Shown: piece after piece, positions 23,926 through 33,139 of the stretch
Numbering within the stretch: the stretch's first letter is position 1
How the letters are laid out: every line of letters begins with the position of its first letter
From: Couchioplanes caeruleus
GTDB lineage: Bacteria; Actinomycetota; Actinomycetes; Mycobacteriales; Micromonosporaceae
Length of the DNA: 64,000 nt
Reading direction: 5' to 3'
Assembly (NCBI RefSeq): GCF_003751945.1
Contig: NZ_RJKL01000001.1
Location: 1,612,001 to 1,676,000 of the forward strand
Translations under genes and position numbers: made by a program
Notes under the pieces: model-generated
The model's database searches: none
What the model saw: only the letters and a program-made list of their open reading frames with translations
What the model was told of the DNA's origin: nothing

Positions 23926-23961
23926 AGCCCGGCGCTCCGGCTGCCCGCCGTGCGCCGGGCT
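23926..23961. terminator. Hairpin between convergent kinase and pntB genes
   Basis: AGCCCGGCGC (23926-23935) and GCGCCGGGCT (23952-23961) are perfect 10-bp arms with a 16-nt loop. They lie between the convergent stops at 23873 and 23977 and can terminate either transcript. Confidence 0.65.
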
Positions 23962-23976
23962 TGACGCCGCAGCCGG

Positions 23977-25425
23977 TCAGTGGCGCGCAGTTGCCGGCGC
24001 CGCGGCCGTGACCGCGCGGAGGATGTCGTCCACGCGGTCCTTCGCGTCGCCGAAGAGCATGGCGCAGTTGTCCCGGAAGAACAGCGGGTTCTGCACGCCG
24101 GCGTACCCGGAGGCCATGGACCGCTTGAAGACGACGACGTCGTCGGCCTCCCAGACGGTGAGCACCGGCATGCCGGCGATGGGGCTGCCCGGGTCCTCGG
24201 TGGCCGCCGGGTTCACCGTGTCGTTGGCGCCGATCACCAGCACCACCGAGGTGCCCGCGAAGTCGTCGTTGATCTCGTCCATCTCGCACACGATGTCGTA
24301 CGGCACCCGCGCCTCGGCGAGCAGCACGTTCATGTGACCGGGCAGGCGGCCCGCCACCGGGTGGATGCCGAAGCGGACGTTCACGCCACGCTCGCGCAGG
24401 ACCCGGGTGAGCTCGGCGATCCCGTGCTGCGCCTGGGCGACGGCCATCCCGTACCCGGGCGTGATGATCACGGAGTCGGCGGAGGTGAGCAGCTCGGCGA
24501 CGCCCTCGGCGCTGGTCTCCCGGTGCTCGCCGTAATCCTTGTCGCCGGCGGGGCCGGCTTCGATGCCGAAGCCGCCGGCGATCACCGACAGGAAGGACCG
24601 GTTCATCGCCTTGCACATCACGTACGACAGGTACGCACCGGACGAGCCGACGAGCGCACCGGTGACGATGAGCAGGTCGTTCTCGAGCAGGAAGCCGGCG
24701 GCCGCGGCGGCCCAGCCGGAGTAGCTGTTGAGCATCGACACCACCACCGGCATGTCGCCGCCGCCGATCGAGGCGACGAGATGCCAGCCGAGCAGCAGGG
24801 CGACCACCGTGGCGGCGATCAGCATCCAGAGCTGGGACGACACCACGAAGCCGGCGGTGAGCGCGGCGAACGCGGCGAGGGCGGCGACGTTGAGCAGGTT
24901 CTTGCCGGGCAGCATCAGCGGGCTGGACTTGATCCGGGCGGACAGCTTGAGGAACGCCACGATCGAGCCGGTGAAGGTGACGGCGCCGATGAAGACGCCG
25001 ATGACCACCTCGGCGCTGTGGATGCCGAGCATGCCCTGACCGCTCAGCAGCGCGGCCTCGGCGCCGTCCGGGTGGGCCTCGACGTGCAGGTAGCCGTTCC
25101 AGCCGACCAGCACCGCGGCGAGACCGACGAAGCTGTGCAGCACGGCGATCAGTTCGGGCATGCCCGTCATCTCGACCTTGCCGGCCCGGTACAGGCCGAT
25201 GGCGGCACCGATCAGGACGGCGACGACGAGCAGGATCAGGCCGGTGCCGCTGATCTTGCGCTCGACCGCGAGGGCGATGGTGGCGGCCAGCGCGACGGCC
25301 ATCCCGGCGATGCCGAAGGTGTTGCCGGCCTTGGCGGTCTCGTGCTTCGACAGACCGGCCAGCGCGAGGATGAAGAGCAGGGCGGCGACGATGTACGCCG
25401 CCTGCGCCGCGGTTTCGACGGTCAT
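23977..25425 (-). CDS. pntB: NAD(P) transhydrogenase subunit beta
   Basis: A 482-aa protein. The first 270 residues carry about nine membrane helices ([62 protein letters not shown]). The C-terminal domain III binds NADP(H): [65 protein letters not shown] and [16 protein letters not shown] are diagnostic. With PntA it transfers hydride from NADH to NADP+ driven by the proton gradient. It starts 4 nt after the pntA stop, so the two form one transcript. Confidence 0.97.
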   Translation of the reverse strand: MTVETAAQAAYIVAALLFILALAGLSKHETAKAGNTFGIAGMAVALAATIALAVERKISGTGLILLVVAVLIGAAIGLYRAGKVEMTGMPELIAVLHSFVGLAAVLVGWNGYLHVEAHPDGAEAALLSGQGMLGIHSAEVVIGVFIGAVTFTGSIVAFLKLSARIKSSPLMLPGKNLLNVAALAAFAALTAGFVVSSQLWMLIAATVVALLLGWHLVASIGGGDMPVVVSMLNSYSGWAAAAAGFLLENDLLIVTGALVGSSGAYLSYVMCKAMNRSFLSVIAGGFGIEAGPAGDKDYGEHRETSAEGVAELLTSADSVIITPGYGMAVAQAQHGIAELTRVLRERGVNVRFGIHPVAGRLPGHMNVLLAEARVPYDIVCEMDEINDDFAGTSVVLVIGANDTVNPAATEDPGSPIAGMPVLTVWEADDVVVFKRSMASGYAGVQNPLFFRDNCAMLFGDAKDRVDDILRAVTAAAPATARH

Positions 25426-25429
25426 CAGA

Positions 25430-26953
25430 TCAGCTCCTGGAGAACATGGCGAGCATGCGGCGCGTCACCGCGAAGCCCCCGACGACGTTGATGCTGGCCA
25501 GCAGGATCGCGACGAACGCCAGTCCGGTCACCAGGTTGTCGCCGTGCCCGAGTTGCAGCAGGGCGCCGACGACGATGATTCCGGAGATCGCGTTGGTCAC
25601 CGACATCAGCGGCGTGTGCAGGGCGTGGTGCACGTGCCCGATCACGTAGTACCCGATGACGATCGCCAGGGCGAAGACGGTGAGGTGACCGCGCAGGGCG
25701 GCCGGCGCGAGAGCGGTGAGCAGGAACAGCGCGGCCGCACCGGCGCCGACCATCGCGAGCTGCCGCCCGGGCCGCTTGCGCGCGGGCGCCGGTGCCGCGG
25801 GCGCGGCGACGGCCGGTGCCGCGGCGGGCGCGGCGGAGACCGAGACCGGAGGCGGCGGCCAGGTCAGTTCGCCGTCGCGGACGACGGTCATCGAGCGCTG
25901 GACGACGTCGTCGAAGTCGAGGACGAGCTGCCCGTCCTTCTCCGGCGTCAGCAGCTTCATGAGGTTCACCAGGTTGGTGCCGTACAACTGGGAGGCCTGC
26001 GCCGGCAGCCGGCCGGGCAGGTCGGTGTAGCCGATGATGGTCACGCCGTTCGCGGTGACCACCACCTCGCCCGCGACGGTGCCCTCGACGTTGCCGCCGT
26101 TGGCCGCGGCCATGTCGACGATCACGCTGCCCGGCTTCATGCTCGCCACCATCGCCGCGGTGATCAGCCGCGGCGCCGGGCGCCCCGGGATCAGCGCGGT
26201 GGTGATGATGATGTCGACCTCGCCGGCCTGCGTGGCGTAGAGCCGGGCGGCGCGCTCGTTGTAGTCGTCGGACATCTCCTTGGCGTAGCCGGTCGACGAG
26301 ACCTCGACATCGGCGGCCTCGATCGACAGGTACTCGCCGCCGAGCGACCTGACCTGGTCGGCCACCTCGGGCCGGGGGTCGGTCGCGCGGACGATCGCGC
26401 CCAGGCTGCCCGCGGCCCCGATGGCCGCCAGGCCGGCGACGCCCGCGCCCGCGACGAGCACCTTGGCCGGCGGCACCTTGCCCGCGGCGGTGACCTGACC
26501 GGTGAAGAACCGGCCGAAGGCGTGCGCGGCCTCGACGACCGCGCGGTAGCCGGCGATGTTGGCCATCGACGACAGCACGTCGAGGGACTGGGCCCGGGAG
26601 ATGCGTGGGACCGCATCCATGGACAGCGCCGTGATCGGACGGCGGGCGAGGTCCGCGACCAGATCCTGGTCCAGGCGCGGATTCAGCATCCCGATCAGCG
26701 TGGCGCCGGCGCCGATCTTGTCGAGCTGCTCCGCGGGCAGCGGGTTGATCGTGAAGAGGACGTCCGCCGCCAGAGGGTCGCCGATGCTCGCTCCGGCACT
26801 GGCGTACGCCTCGTCGGAGAACGAGGAGCCGGAACCGGCGCCGGCCTCCACCACCACGTCGTATCCGAGCTTGACCAGCTCTGTCACGGTGGCAGGTGTC
26901 GCCGCGACGCGCCGCTCACCCGGATGCGGGTCACGCGGTACACCGATGATCAT
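25430..26953 (-). CDS. pntA: NAD(P) transhydrogenase subunit alpha (unsplit)
   Basis: A 507-aa protein starting [26 protein letters not shown]-binding domain I has the Rossmann motif [21 protein letters not shown], and also shows [23 protein letters not shown] and the mobile-loop region [24 protein letters not shown] Pro/Ala linker leads to about four membrane helices near the C-terminus. This is the undivided E. coli-type alpha chain; many actinobacteria split it in two. It heads the pntAB operon. An inverted repeat lies 74 bp upstream of its start. Confidence 0.96.
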   Translation of the reverse strand: MIIGVPRDPHPGERRVAATPATVTELVKLGYDVVVEAGAGSGSSFSDEAYASAGASIGDPLAADVLFTINPLPAEQLDKIGAGATLIGMLNPRLDQDLVADLARRPITALSMDAVPRISRAQSLDVLSSMANIAGYRAVVEAAHAFGRFFTGQVTAAGKVPPAKVLVAGAGVAGLAAIGAAGSLGAIVRATDPRPEVADQVRSLGGEYLSIEAADVEVSSTGYAKEMSDDYNERAARLYATQAGEVDIIITTALIPGRPAPRLITAAMVASMKPGSVIVDMAAANGGNVEGTVAGEVVVTANGVTIIGYTDLPGRLPAQASQLYGTNLVNLMKLLTPEKDGQLVLDFDDVVQRSMTVVRDGELTWPPPPVSVSAAPAAAPAVAAPAAPAPARKRPGRQLAMVGAGAAALFLLTALAPAALRGHLTVFALAIVIGYYVIGHVHHALHTPLMSVTNAISGIIVVGALLQLGHGDNLVTGLAFVAILLASINVVGGFAVTRRMLAMFSRS

Positions 26954-27026
26954 CCTTGACTCCCCTATTGAACTTGACCATGGAAACGTGGGATACGACC
27001 GGCCGGTTCAATGCCCGTACAAAATT

Positions 27027-27042
27027 CCTACTCGCCAGTAGG
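27027..27042. promoter_or_regulatory. Inverted repeat upstream of pntA
   Basis: CCTACT (27027-27032) and AGTAGG (27037-27042) form a perfect 6-bp dyad with spacer CGCC, in a local AT-rich patch about 74 bp upstream of the pntA start. A repressor or activator operator is plausible; the binding protein is unknown. Confidence 0.35.
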
Positions 27043-27329
27043 GATGTTGGGCGGTCCGGGGCCGCATCCCCAGAGCCCGACGGCCACTGTTGCGTAGGCC
27101 GATCGGATGATCGTCAAGGGACACTGGTGCGGTGTCGAGTCATGCCGCGCTGGGCGTCCTCGAGCCGGCTGCCGATGACCGCGGCGCCAGCCGCCGCGGC
27201 GTTCGTGTTCGCGTTCCGGTGGTGGCGATGGTGCGGCACTGGAAGGCGCCGCGGGCCTGGACCCGCCGCCGCTCAGCCGGCCCGGCCGACGGCACATTCC
27301 GGCGCCGTAGAGCCGCGCCGAACCTCGTT

Positions 27330-27415
27330 GGCGCCGATTCGGCGGATCCGGGCGCCGATTTTGTGGAATTGTTCCCTTAGATGATCGGCGCCGCCCCCCG
27401 TGCCCGATCGGCGCC
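27330..27415. repeat. Four copies of ATCGGCGCC, two in each orientation, before the chemoreceptor gene
   Basis: GGCGCCGAT occurs at 27330-27338 and 27351-27359 (21 bp apart). Its complement ATCGGCGCC occurs at 27384-27392 and 27407-27415 (23 bp apart). The two pairs face each other across about 24 bp of AT-rich DNA containing TTGTGGAATTG. Spacing near two helical turns suggests cooperative protein binding, and the array ends 38 bp before the proposed start codon. Confidence 0.55.
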
Positions 27416-27452
27416 CGCAGGCATGGTGAAAGACGTGTTATGGGGGGATTAC

Positions 27453-29096
27453 GTGCGGATTCCATCGCGCAAGCTCGGGGCGTGGACCCGGAGCCTGCGG
27501 GCCATGGCGGCACGGGCCACGGGTGGCCGGGCCATGGGGGTACGGGCCAAGCTGCTCATGGTGGCGGCGGTGGCCGGGCTGGCCACGGTCGGCGTCGGCG
27601 TGGGCGGCATGGTGCAACTCGACTCCGTGGCCGACACCGCGACCCGGATCGCCGACCACCGGGTGCAGCAGGCACTGCGACTGGAGGCGGCTCGGACGTC
27701 GCTGCTGGAGTCGGACACCACCCTGCTGGAGCACGTGGCGCTGACCGACGACGTCTCGCGGCGGCGCGCGGAGAACGACATCAAGGCCGCCGATGCCGCG
27801 TACGACCAGGCGTGGGCGGCGTACGCGAAGGCCGGCGGCAACCGGTACGGCACGATCCGGGCGACGGAGGCCGGCGTCGCCACGTACCGGCAGTTCCGCG
27901 ACGACACCATGCTGCCGGCCAGCCAGAAGGGTGACCTCGGGGCGTTCCAGAACGCCCGGTTCACCCAGATTGCGGTATTGCGCATCGCCAAGGGCAACCT
28001 CAACGAGCTGGCCAAGATGGAGACCGACGCGGTGACGGCCGGGGGCCGGAGCATCCGCGACGCCCGCACCGACGCCACCCGGCTGATGGTGGCGGCCACC
28101 GCGCTCGGCGTGGTGCTCGCCGCCGCCTGGGCGCTGCTCACGGCGTCGTCGATCCTGCGGCCCGTGCGCCGGGTGGAGACCGCCCTCGAGGCGATGGCCG
28201 CCGGCGACCTCACCGCGACCGTCGAGGTCGACAGCCAAGACGAGATCGGGCGCATGGCCGGCTGGTACGAGCGCGCCCGGCAGGGCATGCGCGACACGGT
28301 CACCGCCCTGACCACGGCGGCGAACGCCGTCGGCGAGGCCTCCGACCAGGTGTCCGCCTCCGGCGCCAGCATCGCCACCTCCACGGCCAGCGCCGCGCAG
28401 CAGGCGGTGAGCGCGACCTCCACCGCGGAGCTCGTCTCCCAGAACGTGCTCACCCTCGCCTCGGGCGGGGAGCAGATGGAGGCGTCGATCGGCAGCATCT
28501 CGCACAGCGCCAACGAGGCCGTCCGCGTGGCGTCGGAGGCGGTCGCCGTGGTGGCGGACACCACGACGTCCGTCGCGAAGCTGGGCAACTCCTCGGCCGA
28601 GATCGGCGACGTCGTCAAGGTGATCACCGCCATCGCGGAGCAGACCAATCTGCTGGCGCTGAACGCCACCATCGAGGCCGCGCGGGCCGGCGAGGCGGGC
28701 AAGGGCTTCTCCGTGGTCGCCGGCGAGGTGAAGGAGCTCGCCCAGGAGACCGCGCGGGCCACCGAGGACATCGCCCGCAGGGTCGACGCCATCCAGTCGG
28801 ACAGCTCCGGCGCGGTGACCGCGATCAACCGGATCAGCGGGATCATCGAACAGATGAACGACTTCCAGTTGTCCATCGCCTCGTCCGTCGAGGAGCAGAC
28901 CGCGACGACCAACGAGATGAACCGCAACGTCGGCGAGGCGGCCACCGGCACGCGCGAGATCGCGGGCACGATCCAGGTCCTCGCCGACGCGGTCAACAGT
29001 GCGGCCGACGACGGCGCGCGGGCACGGGTCGCCGCCGAGAACCTCGCCGGCACGGCCGAGGAGCTGCGCCAGGCCGTACGCCGGTTCCGGGCATGA
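27453..29096 (+). CDS. Methyl-accepting chemotaxis protein with four-helix-bundle sensor
   Basis: About 547 aa from GTG 27453, preceded by GGGGGGA; in-frame ATGs at 27381 and 27423 fall in or beside the repeat array. A first membrane segment ([22 protein letters not shown]) precedes an extracytoplasmic helical sensor ([21 protein letters not shown] to [12 protein letters not shown]). A second segment ([20 protein letters not shown]), a HAMP domain and the signalling coiled coil with hairpin tip [26 protein letters not shown] follow. It transmits ligand binding to CheA/CheW. The next gene, 11 bp on, is a sugar-type binding lipoprotein, suggesting binding-protein-mediated sensing. Confidence 0.9.
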   Translation: MRIPSRKLGAWTRSLRAMAARATGGRAMGVRAKLLMVAAVAGLATVGVGVGGMVQLDSVADTATRIADHRVQQALRLEAARTSLLESDTTLLEHVALTDDVSRRRAENDIKAADAAYDQAWAAYAKAGGNRYGTIRATEAGVATYRQFRDDTMLPASQKGDLGAFQNARFTQIAVLRIAKGNLNELAKMETDAVTAGGRSIRDARTDATRLMVAATALGVVLAAAWALLTASSILRPVRRVETALEAMAAGDLTATVEVDSQDEIGRMAGWYERARQGMRDTVTALTTAANAVGEASDQVSASGASIATSTASAAQQAVSATSTAELVSQNVLTLASGGEQMEASIGSISHSANEAVRVASEAVAVVADTTTSVAKLGNSSAEIGDVVKVITAIAEQTNLLALNATIEAARAGEAGKGFSVVAGEVKELAQETARATEDIARRVDAIQSDSSGAVTAINRISGIIEQMNDFQLSIASSVEEQTATTNEMNRNVGEAATGTREIAGTIQVLADAVNSAADDGARARVAAENLAGTAEELRQAVRRFRA

Positions 29097-29107
29097 GGAA
29101 GGACATC

Positions 29108-30448
29108 ATGGGCAAGGGAAGCGGGCGCCGCCGGCGGGCACTGGCGGGCGTGCTGGCGACGGCTCTGCTGGCCGGATGCGGCGGTGCCGGATCCGAGGAG
29201 GCGAGCTTCGCGGATTCGTCGCAGTGCGAGCCCTATCGGAGCTACCAGGGCCGCAGCGGTACCACCGTCTCGGTCTTCTCGTCGATCCGCGACGTCGAGG
29301 GCGTCAACCTGGAGCAGGCCTGGCGCCTGTTCTCGGACTGCACCGGCATCAAGGTCGCCTACGAGGCGAGCGGGGACTTCGAGAAGGAGTTCCAGGCCCG
29401 GGTGGCCGACGGCAACGCCCCGGACATCGCATTCCTCCCGCAGCCCGGCATGATCCCCAAGCTGGCGGCGGACGGCGCGGTCAAGCCGGCGTCGGCCGCC
29501 ACCAAGCAGCTCGCCGGGCAGAACTGGTCCGCGGACTGGTTGTCCTACGGCACCGTCCAGGACACGTTCTACGCCGCGCCGCTCGGCGCGAGCGTGAAGT
29601 CCTTCGTCTGGTACTCACCCGCCACCTTCAGGAAGAAGGGGTACGCCGTCCCGGACACGTGGAACGAGCTGATCGCGCTCAGCACGAAGATCGCGGCGGA
29701 CGGCGTGAAACCGTGGTGCGCCGGCATCGAGTCCGGCGGCGCCACCGGCTGGCCGGCCACCGACTGGCTCGAGGACGTGATGCTGCGGACCCAGGGTCCC
29801 GAGACCTACGACAAATGGGTGTCCCACGAACTGCCGTTCAACGATCCCTCGGTCGTCGAGGCGACCGACAAGGCCGGCTCGATCCTGAAGAACCCGCGCT
29901 TCGTCAACGGCGGCTTCGGCGGCGTGACCAGCGTGGCCAGTACGCCGTTCCAGACGGCCGGGCTGCCGATCCTGCAGGGCCGCTGCGCCCTGCACCGGCA
30001 GGCGTCGTTCTACGCCACCCAGTGGCCGTCCGGAACGAAGGTGGCCGAGGACGGCGACGTCTATGCCTTCTACTTCCCCGCCGTCGACCCGGCGAAGGGC
30101 AAGCCGGTGCTCGTCGGCGGCGAGTTCGTCGTCGCCTTCGCGGACCGACCCGAGGTGCAGGCGTTCCAGACCTTCCTGGCCAGCGCCGAGTTCGCCACCG
30201 CCCGCGTTCAGCTCGGCTCCTGGGTGTCCGCCAACCGCGGCGTCGACCTCGGCGCCTACACGGGCGCGATCGACAAGCTGTCGGCCGAGATCCTGCAGGA
30301 CCCGAAGTCGGTGGTCCGGTTCGACGGCTCCGACCTGATGCCCGGCACCGTCGGTGCGGGTTCCTTCTGGACCGGCATGACGGACTGGATCAAGGGCGAG
30401 GACACGCGCAGCACGCTGGACGCCATCGAAGCCTCCTGGAAGGACTGA
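29108..30448 (+). CDS. ABC-type sugar-binding lipoprotein (alpha-glucoside type)
   Basis: About 446 aa from ATG 29108 (GAGGAAGGA upstream; ATG 29093, overlapping the chemoreceptor stop, is an alternative). A twin-basic N-terminus and lipobox LLAGC give a membrane-anchored lipoprotein. The body is an extracellular solute-binding protein of the carbohydrate class: GTTVSVFSSIRDVEGVNLEQAW, NAPDIAFLPQPGMIPKLAADG, KKGYAVPDTWNELIALSTKI, GSFWTGMTDWIKGED. No permease or ATPase gene accompanies it. Its operon partner is a chemoreceptor, so a sensory role or use of a permease encoded elsewhere is likely. Confidence 0.88.
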   Translation: MGKGSGRRRRALAGVLATALLAGCGGAGSEEASFADSSQCEPYRSYQGRSGTTVSVFSSIRDVEGVNLEQAWRLFSDCTGIKVAYEASGDFEKEFQARVADGNAPDIAFLPQPGMIPKLAADGAVKPASAATKQLAGQNWSADWLSYGTVQDTFYAAPLGASVKSFVWYSPATFRKKGYAVPDTWNELIALSTKIAADGVKPWCAGIESGGATGWPATDWLEDVMLRTQGPETYDKWVSHELPFNDPSVVEATDKAGSILKNPRFVNGGFGGVTSVASTPFQTAGLPILQGRCALHRQASFYATQWPSGTKVAEDGDVYAFYFPAVDPAKGKPVLVGGEFVVAFADRPEVQAFQTFLASAEFATARVQLGSWVSANRGVDLGAYTGAIDKLSAEILQDPKSVVRFDGSDLMPGTVGAGSFWTGMTDWIKGEDTRSTLDAIEASWKD

Positions 30449-30484
30449 GTCGGCACGCTTCCCCGTCGATCTGCGTCATCGGTG

Positions 30485-30502
30485 GTTCACACGGCGGTGA
30501 AC
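30485..30502 (+). terminator. Small hairpin after the binding-protein gene
   Basis: GTTCAC (30485-30490) and GTGAAC (30497-30502) form a 6-bp stem with a 6-nt loop, 36 bp after the stop. It is weak and not followed by a T-tract. Confidence 0.3.
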
Positions 30503-30584
30503 GGCTTGTGACCATGCAGGCCTTTTGGGACGCTGGGCGAATACCGTCGCACATGAGGCGGCGGTCCGACGGAGCGGGTCCACC

Positions 30585-31460
30585 GTGAATCGTCAACGCA
30601 GTGGCGGGACCGGTAAAGAGCCGTCCCGCGGAGCGCCGGGTGGGCAGCCGCCGTACCTGTTCGAGCGGCACGATCCCCTGCACGGCGGGGGAATCGACGT
30701 CACCGTGGACATGGACGTGTCCATGGTGACGCTCGCCCTGCACGGCGCCTGGGAATCCCGCCTGCAGCACGCGACCTACGCCGCCATGGTGAAGTGCCTG
30801 AGCGAGCATCCCGCCGTTCTGCTCCTCGACCTGCGCGCTGTGACGGATCCGCACGCCGCCAGTGTGACCATGTGGATGACCGCCCGGCGGCTCGGCGACG
30901 GGATGGAGCCACCGGTCCAGATCCTCGCGTGCGTTCCCTCGGGCACCGCGCTCGGCGCTCGGCTCCACCGCCTGGGCGCCGCACGGTTCCTGTCGATCTA
31001 CCCCACCATCGCCCTGGCCCGCGCCGCGGCCGGACGACGCCCGTTGACCGACCGCCTGGTGCTGCAGCTTCATCCCAGCTCCGGAGCCCCGGCCCGGGCC
31101 CGCGCCGCGGTCATCGACGCCTGCGCCGCCTGGCAGTTGCCCGAGCTGCGGGACCGTGCCTGCGTGGTGGTCTCCGAACTGGTCATCAACGCCGTCCAGC
31201 ACGCCGGCACCGCGATCACCGTGGTCCTGTTCCGCCGTGGCTCCGCCATGCATCTCGCGGTCGGGGACGAGAACCCACGCCTCCCCCGGCTCCGCGATAC
31301 GTTCCCGGCGTCCCTCGACGTCCAGCCGCATCAGCGCGGACTGGGGCTGCACATCGTGCACGCGGCGGCGACCGTGTGGGGTGCGGCGCCGACGGCGGAC
31401 GGCAAGGTGGTCTGGGCCACGATCCGTCCCGGGACCGGCCGGCGGTGGCCGCCCTCCTAG
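30585..31460 (+). CDS. STAS-like domain fused to HATPase anti-sigma kinase domain
   Basis: About 291 aa from GTG 30585. Residues 35-160 have a STAS fold pattern (SMVTLALHGAWESRL; HPAVLLLDLRAVTDPHAASVTMWMTARRL), but the DSSG phospho-serine block is DPHAAS, so it may not be phosphorylated in the usual way. Residues 180-285 are a HATPase domain with N box CVVVSELVINAVQHAG, G1 region GDENPRLP and G2 RGLGLHIVHAAA. Putting antagonist-like and kinase-like domains in one chain suggests intramolecular regulation. Its stop overlaps the convergent marR-like stop by 4 bp. Confidence 0.8.
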   Translation: MNRQRSGGTGKEPSRGAPGGQPPYLFERHDPLHGGGIDVTVDMDVSMVTLALHGAWESRLQHATYAAMVKCLSEHPAVLLLDLRAVTDPHAASVTMWMTARRLGDGMEPPVQILACVPSGTALGARLHRLGAARFLSIYPTIALARAAAGRRPLTDRLVLQLHPSSGAPARARAAVIDACAAWQLPELRDRACVVVSELVINAVQHAGTAITVVLFRRGSAMHLAVGDENPRLPRLRDTFPASLDVQPHQRGLGLHIVHAAATVWGAAPTADGKVVWATIRPGTGRRWPPS

Positions 31461-31927
31461 AGGTACAGCGCGCGCAGCCGCGGGTCCGGGGTCTCGTCGG
31501 GCTCGGTCACGATCGCGGCGAGGACGTCCCGTAGCGCACGGACCGCTGAGGCACCATGGTCGCGGGTGAGGCGTCGTTCGTAGCGCTCGTGGAAACGGCG
31601 GGCGGCCGCCAGCGCCGACGCACCGCGGTCGGTCAGCTCCAGGCGCTGGGCCCGGCGGTCGTCCGGATCCGGGGTACGGCGGACGTAACCGCGCCGCTGC
31701 ATGTCGTCGACGATCTGGGCCGCTGCCTGCTTGGTCACCTCGAGCCGGCCGGCCAGGTCGCTGACCGTCATCGGACGGTCCCCCAGCGCCCGGAAGACGA
31801 ACCCGTCGGAGCGGCCCAGGTCGTCGAAGCCCTGCTCGGCCAGGAACGCGCGAAGGTCGCGGACGAAGTTCTGATACGCGAGCGCGAGCAGGATGCCGAA
31901 GTCGAGGGGTTGCGCCGGAGCGGACAT
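31457..31927 (-). CDS. MarR-family transcriptional regulator
   Basis: About 156 aa from ATG 31927; the open frame continues upstream, but the perfect operator at 31937-31972 makes a longer start unlikely. The winged-helix core is DLGRSDGFVFRALGDRPMTVSDLAGRLEVTKQAAAQIVDDMQRRGYVRRTPDPDDRRAQRLELTDRG (read in blocks: VSDLAGRLEVTKQAAAQIV, then RTPDPDDRRAQRLELTDRG). MarR proteins are dimeric repressors released by small phenolics or oxidants. It is divergent from a cupin gene, with the operator in the 55-bp gap, so both genes are probably its targets. Confidence 0.9.
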   Translation of the reverse strand: MSAPAQPLDFGILLALAYQNFVRDLRAFLAEQGFDDLGRSDGFVFRALGDRPMTVSDLAGRLEVTKQAAAQIVDDMQRRGYVRRTPDPDDRRAQRLELTDRGASALAAARRFHERYERRLTRDHGASAVRALRDVLAAIVTEPDETPDPRLRALYL

Positions 31928-31936
31928 GTCTCCATG

Positions 31937-31972
31937 ATAGTCAAGCCAGCTTGGACAAGCTGGCTTGACTAT
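31937..31972. promoter_or_regulatory. Perfect 17-bp-arm operator between marR-like and cupin genes
   Basis: ATAGTCAAGCCAGCTTG (31937-31953) and its exact complement (31956-31972) flank a 2-bp GA spacer, giving a 36-bp perfect dyad. It starts 9 bp upstream of the marR-like start and ends 10 bp before the cupin start, overlapping the expected promoters and the GGAGGAG region of the cupin gene. Confidence 0.85.
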
Positions 31973-31982
31973 TGGAGGAGCA

Positions 31983-32357
31983 ATGCACGTCATCCGCACC
32001 GCGCAGGCCCCTCGCTTCGAGGTGCCCGGCGTCGAGTTCACCGCCCTGGCCGCACCCAGCCGGGGCTCGGCCGAGATCTGTACCTGGCGGATCACCGTCG
32101 CGCCGGGCCTGCGGTCACCGGAGGCACACACGCTCGACCAGGACGAGATCTTCATGGTCGTGGCCGGCACCATCCGCCTGAGCCCGGACACGGAGACGCT
32201 CCACCCCGGGGATGCCGCGGTGGTTCCGGCGGGAGAACCGATCCAGCTTGACAACCCGGGCGACGCCCCGGCCGAGGCGTACGTGGTGGTCCGCGCCGGG
32301 TTCGTCCCCCGCGGCGCCGACGGCACGCCGGCCGGGACACCACCCTGGGCGCAGTGA
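31983..32357 (+). CDS. Cupin-domain protein
   Basis: A 124-aa protein from ATG 31983 with a GGAGGAG ribosome site that directly follows the operator. A single cupin barrel is indicated by HTLDQDEIFMVVAGTIRL, then HPGDAAVVPAGEPIQLDN and EAYVVVRAGF. The first motif keeps H...E but the second-motif His is not evident, so metal binding may be incomplete. Small cupins of this kind often detoxify or bind aromatic or oxidised compounds under MarR control. It ends against a strong terminator shared with the convergent secreted-protein gene. Confidence 0.8.
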   Translation: MHVIRTAQAPRFEVPGVEFTALAAPSRGSAEICTWRITVAPGLRSPEAHTLDQDEIFMVVAGTIRLSPDTETLHPGDAAVVPAGEPIQLDNPGDAPAEAYVVVRAGFVPRGADGTPAGTPPWAQ

Positions 32358-32362
32358 CACCG

Positions 32363-32403
32363 CCGGCGGCCGGCGTCGGCACGAGGCTGCCGCCGGCCGC
32401 CGG
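32363..32403. terminator. 13-bp perfect hairpin between convergent genes
   Basis: CCGGCGGCCGGCG (32363-32375) and CGCCGGCCGCCGG (32391-32403) form a perfect GC stem with a 15-nt loop, filling the gap between the cupin stop (32357) and the convergent stop (32405). Confidence 0.75.
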
Positions 32404-32404
32404 T

Positions 32405-33055
32405 TCACACGATCGTGGTGCTCGTGAAGGTCGGCGACGGCGTGGGATAGCACGCGGTCGGCACGTTCAGGTTGAGCACGCCGGCCCGTACGTTGGCGGC
32501 GAAGGTCAGGCTCGGGTCGGTGTAGCCGGTCCCGGCCAGGGTGGTGGTGATGGCCGTGCCCGCGGCGCCGACGGCGGTCAGGCGCAGGTGCAGAGTGGGC
32601 AACTGGAAGGTGGCTCCGCCGGCGATCGGGCCGGGCACGGTGGCCGTCACCAGGCCGTCGGCGTGGGTGACGGTAGGCGTGCCGGAACCGATGTCGACGC
32701 CGCCGCTGAGGGCGGCCGACCGCACCCCGGCGCCGGACGACACGGCGACTCTGAGCACGAGCGTGCGCAGGTTGTTGACCGTGAATCCGCCCGCGGTGGG
32801 CGGCGCGGTCATCGGGTCGGGCGAGAGCGTCACGTCGAAGTCGGTGCCCGTGCCGGCCTCGGCCGGACCGTCGGCCTGGATCGCGGTCGACAGCGTCAAC
32901 TGCTGCGGCGGACCCAGCGGGGGCCGACCCTGACAGTCGAGCGTGACCGGGACCGCGGCCGCGGCGTGGGCGGCGGGAACGGCCGCCAGGAGGCCGGCCA
33001 GCACCAGACCTCCGGCGGCGGTGAGCAGACCTGCGGTTCGGACGAGGCGTCTCAT
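32405..33055 (-). CDS. Secreted beta-rich protein of unknown function
   Basis: A 216-aa protein from ATG 33055 (GGGGAG 5 nt upstream). A clear Sec signal (GLLTAAGGLVLAGLLAAVPAAHA) precedes a beta-strand-rich body: VTLDCQGRPPLGPPQQLTL, TDFDVTLSPDPMTAPPTAGG, LVLRVAVSSGAGVRSAALSGG, LHLRLTAVGAAGTAITTTL. The pattern resembles the actinobacterial secreted DUF6801-type domain with one Cys near each end, possibly a disulfide. No catalytic residues are recognised. It stands alone; its 5' side adjoins a decayed transporter gene. Confidence 0.55.
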   Translation of the reverse strand: MRRLVRTAGLLTAAGGLVLAGLLAAVPAAHAAAAVPVTLDCQGRPPLGPPQQLTLSTAIQADGPAEAGTGTDFDVTLSPDPMTAPPTAGGFTVNNLRTLVLRVAVSSGAGVRSAALSGGVDIGSGTPTVTHADGLVTATVPGPIAGGATFQLPTLHLRLTAVGAAGTAITTTLAGTGYTDPSLTFAANVRAGVLNLNVPTACYPTPSPTFTSTTIV

Positions 33056-33139
33056 CGGGCTCCCCTCATAGATGGACTTAGATAGACCACCATCAATGGG
33101 TTCAGCCGCGCGCGGCGATATGAAATCTTCTCGTAATGA

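Larger units (their letters stand above)
26954..27452. other. Non-coding interval with an inverted repeat and four ATCGGCGCC copies
   Basis: I find no convincing gene in these 500 bp between the divergent pntA and chemoreceptor genes; short open frames here lack codon structure and homology cues. Two candidate control elements are annotated separately: an inverted repeat at 27027-27042 on the pntA side and a four-copy 9-mer array at 27330-27415 on the chemoreceptor side. GC content is lower near 27010-27030 and 27360-27380. Confidence 0.6.

Noticed and set aside
27132..27380. Open frame of 82 codons in the pntA-chemoreceptor interval
   Set aside because: No ribosome site and no recognisable motif, and it runs through the ATCGGCGCC repeat array; treated as non-coding.
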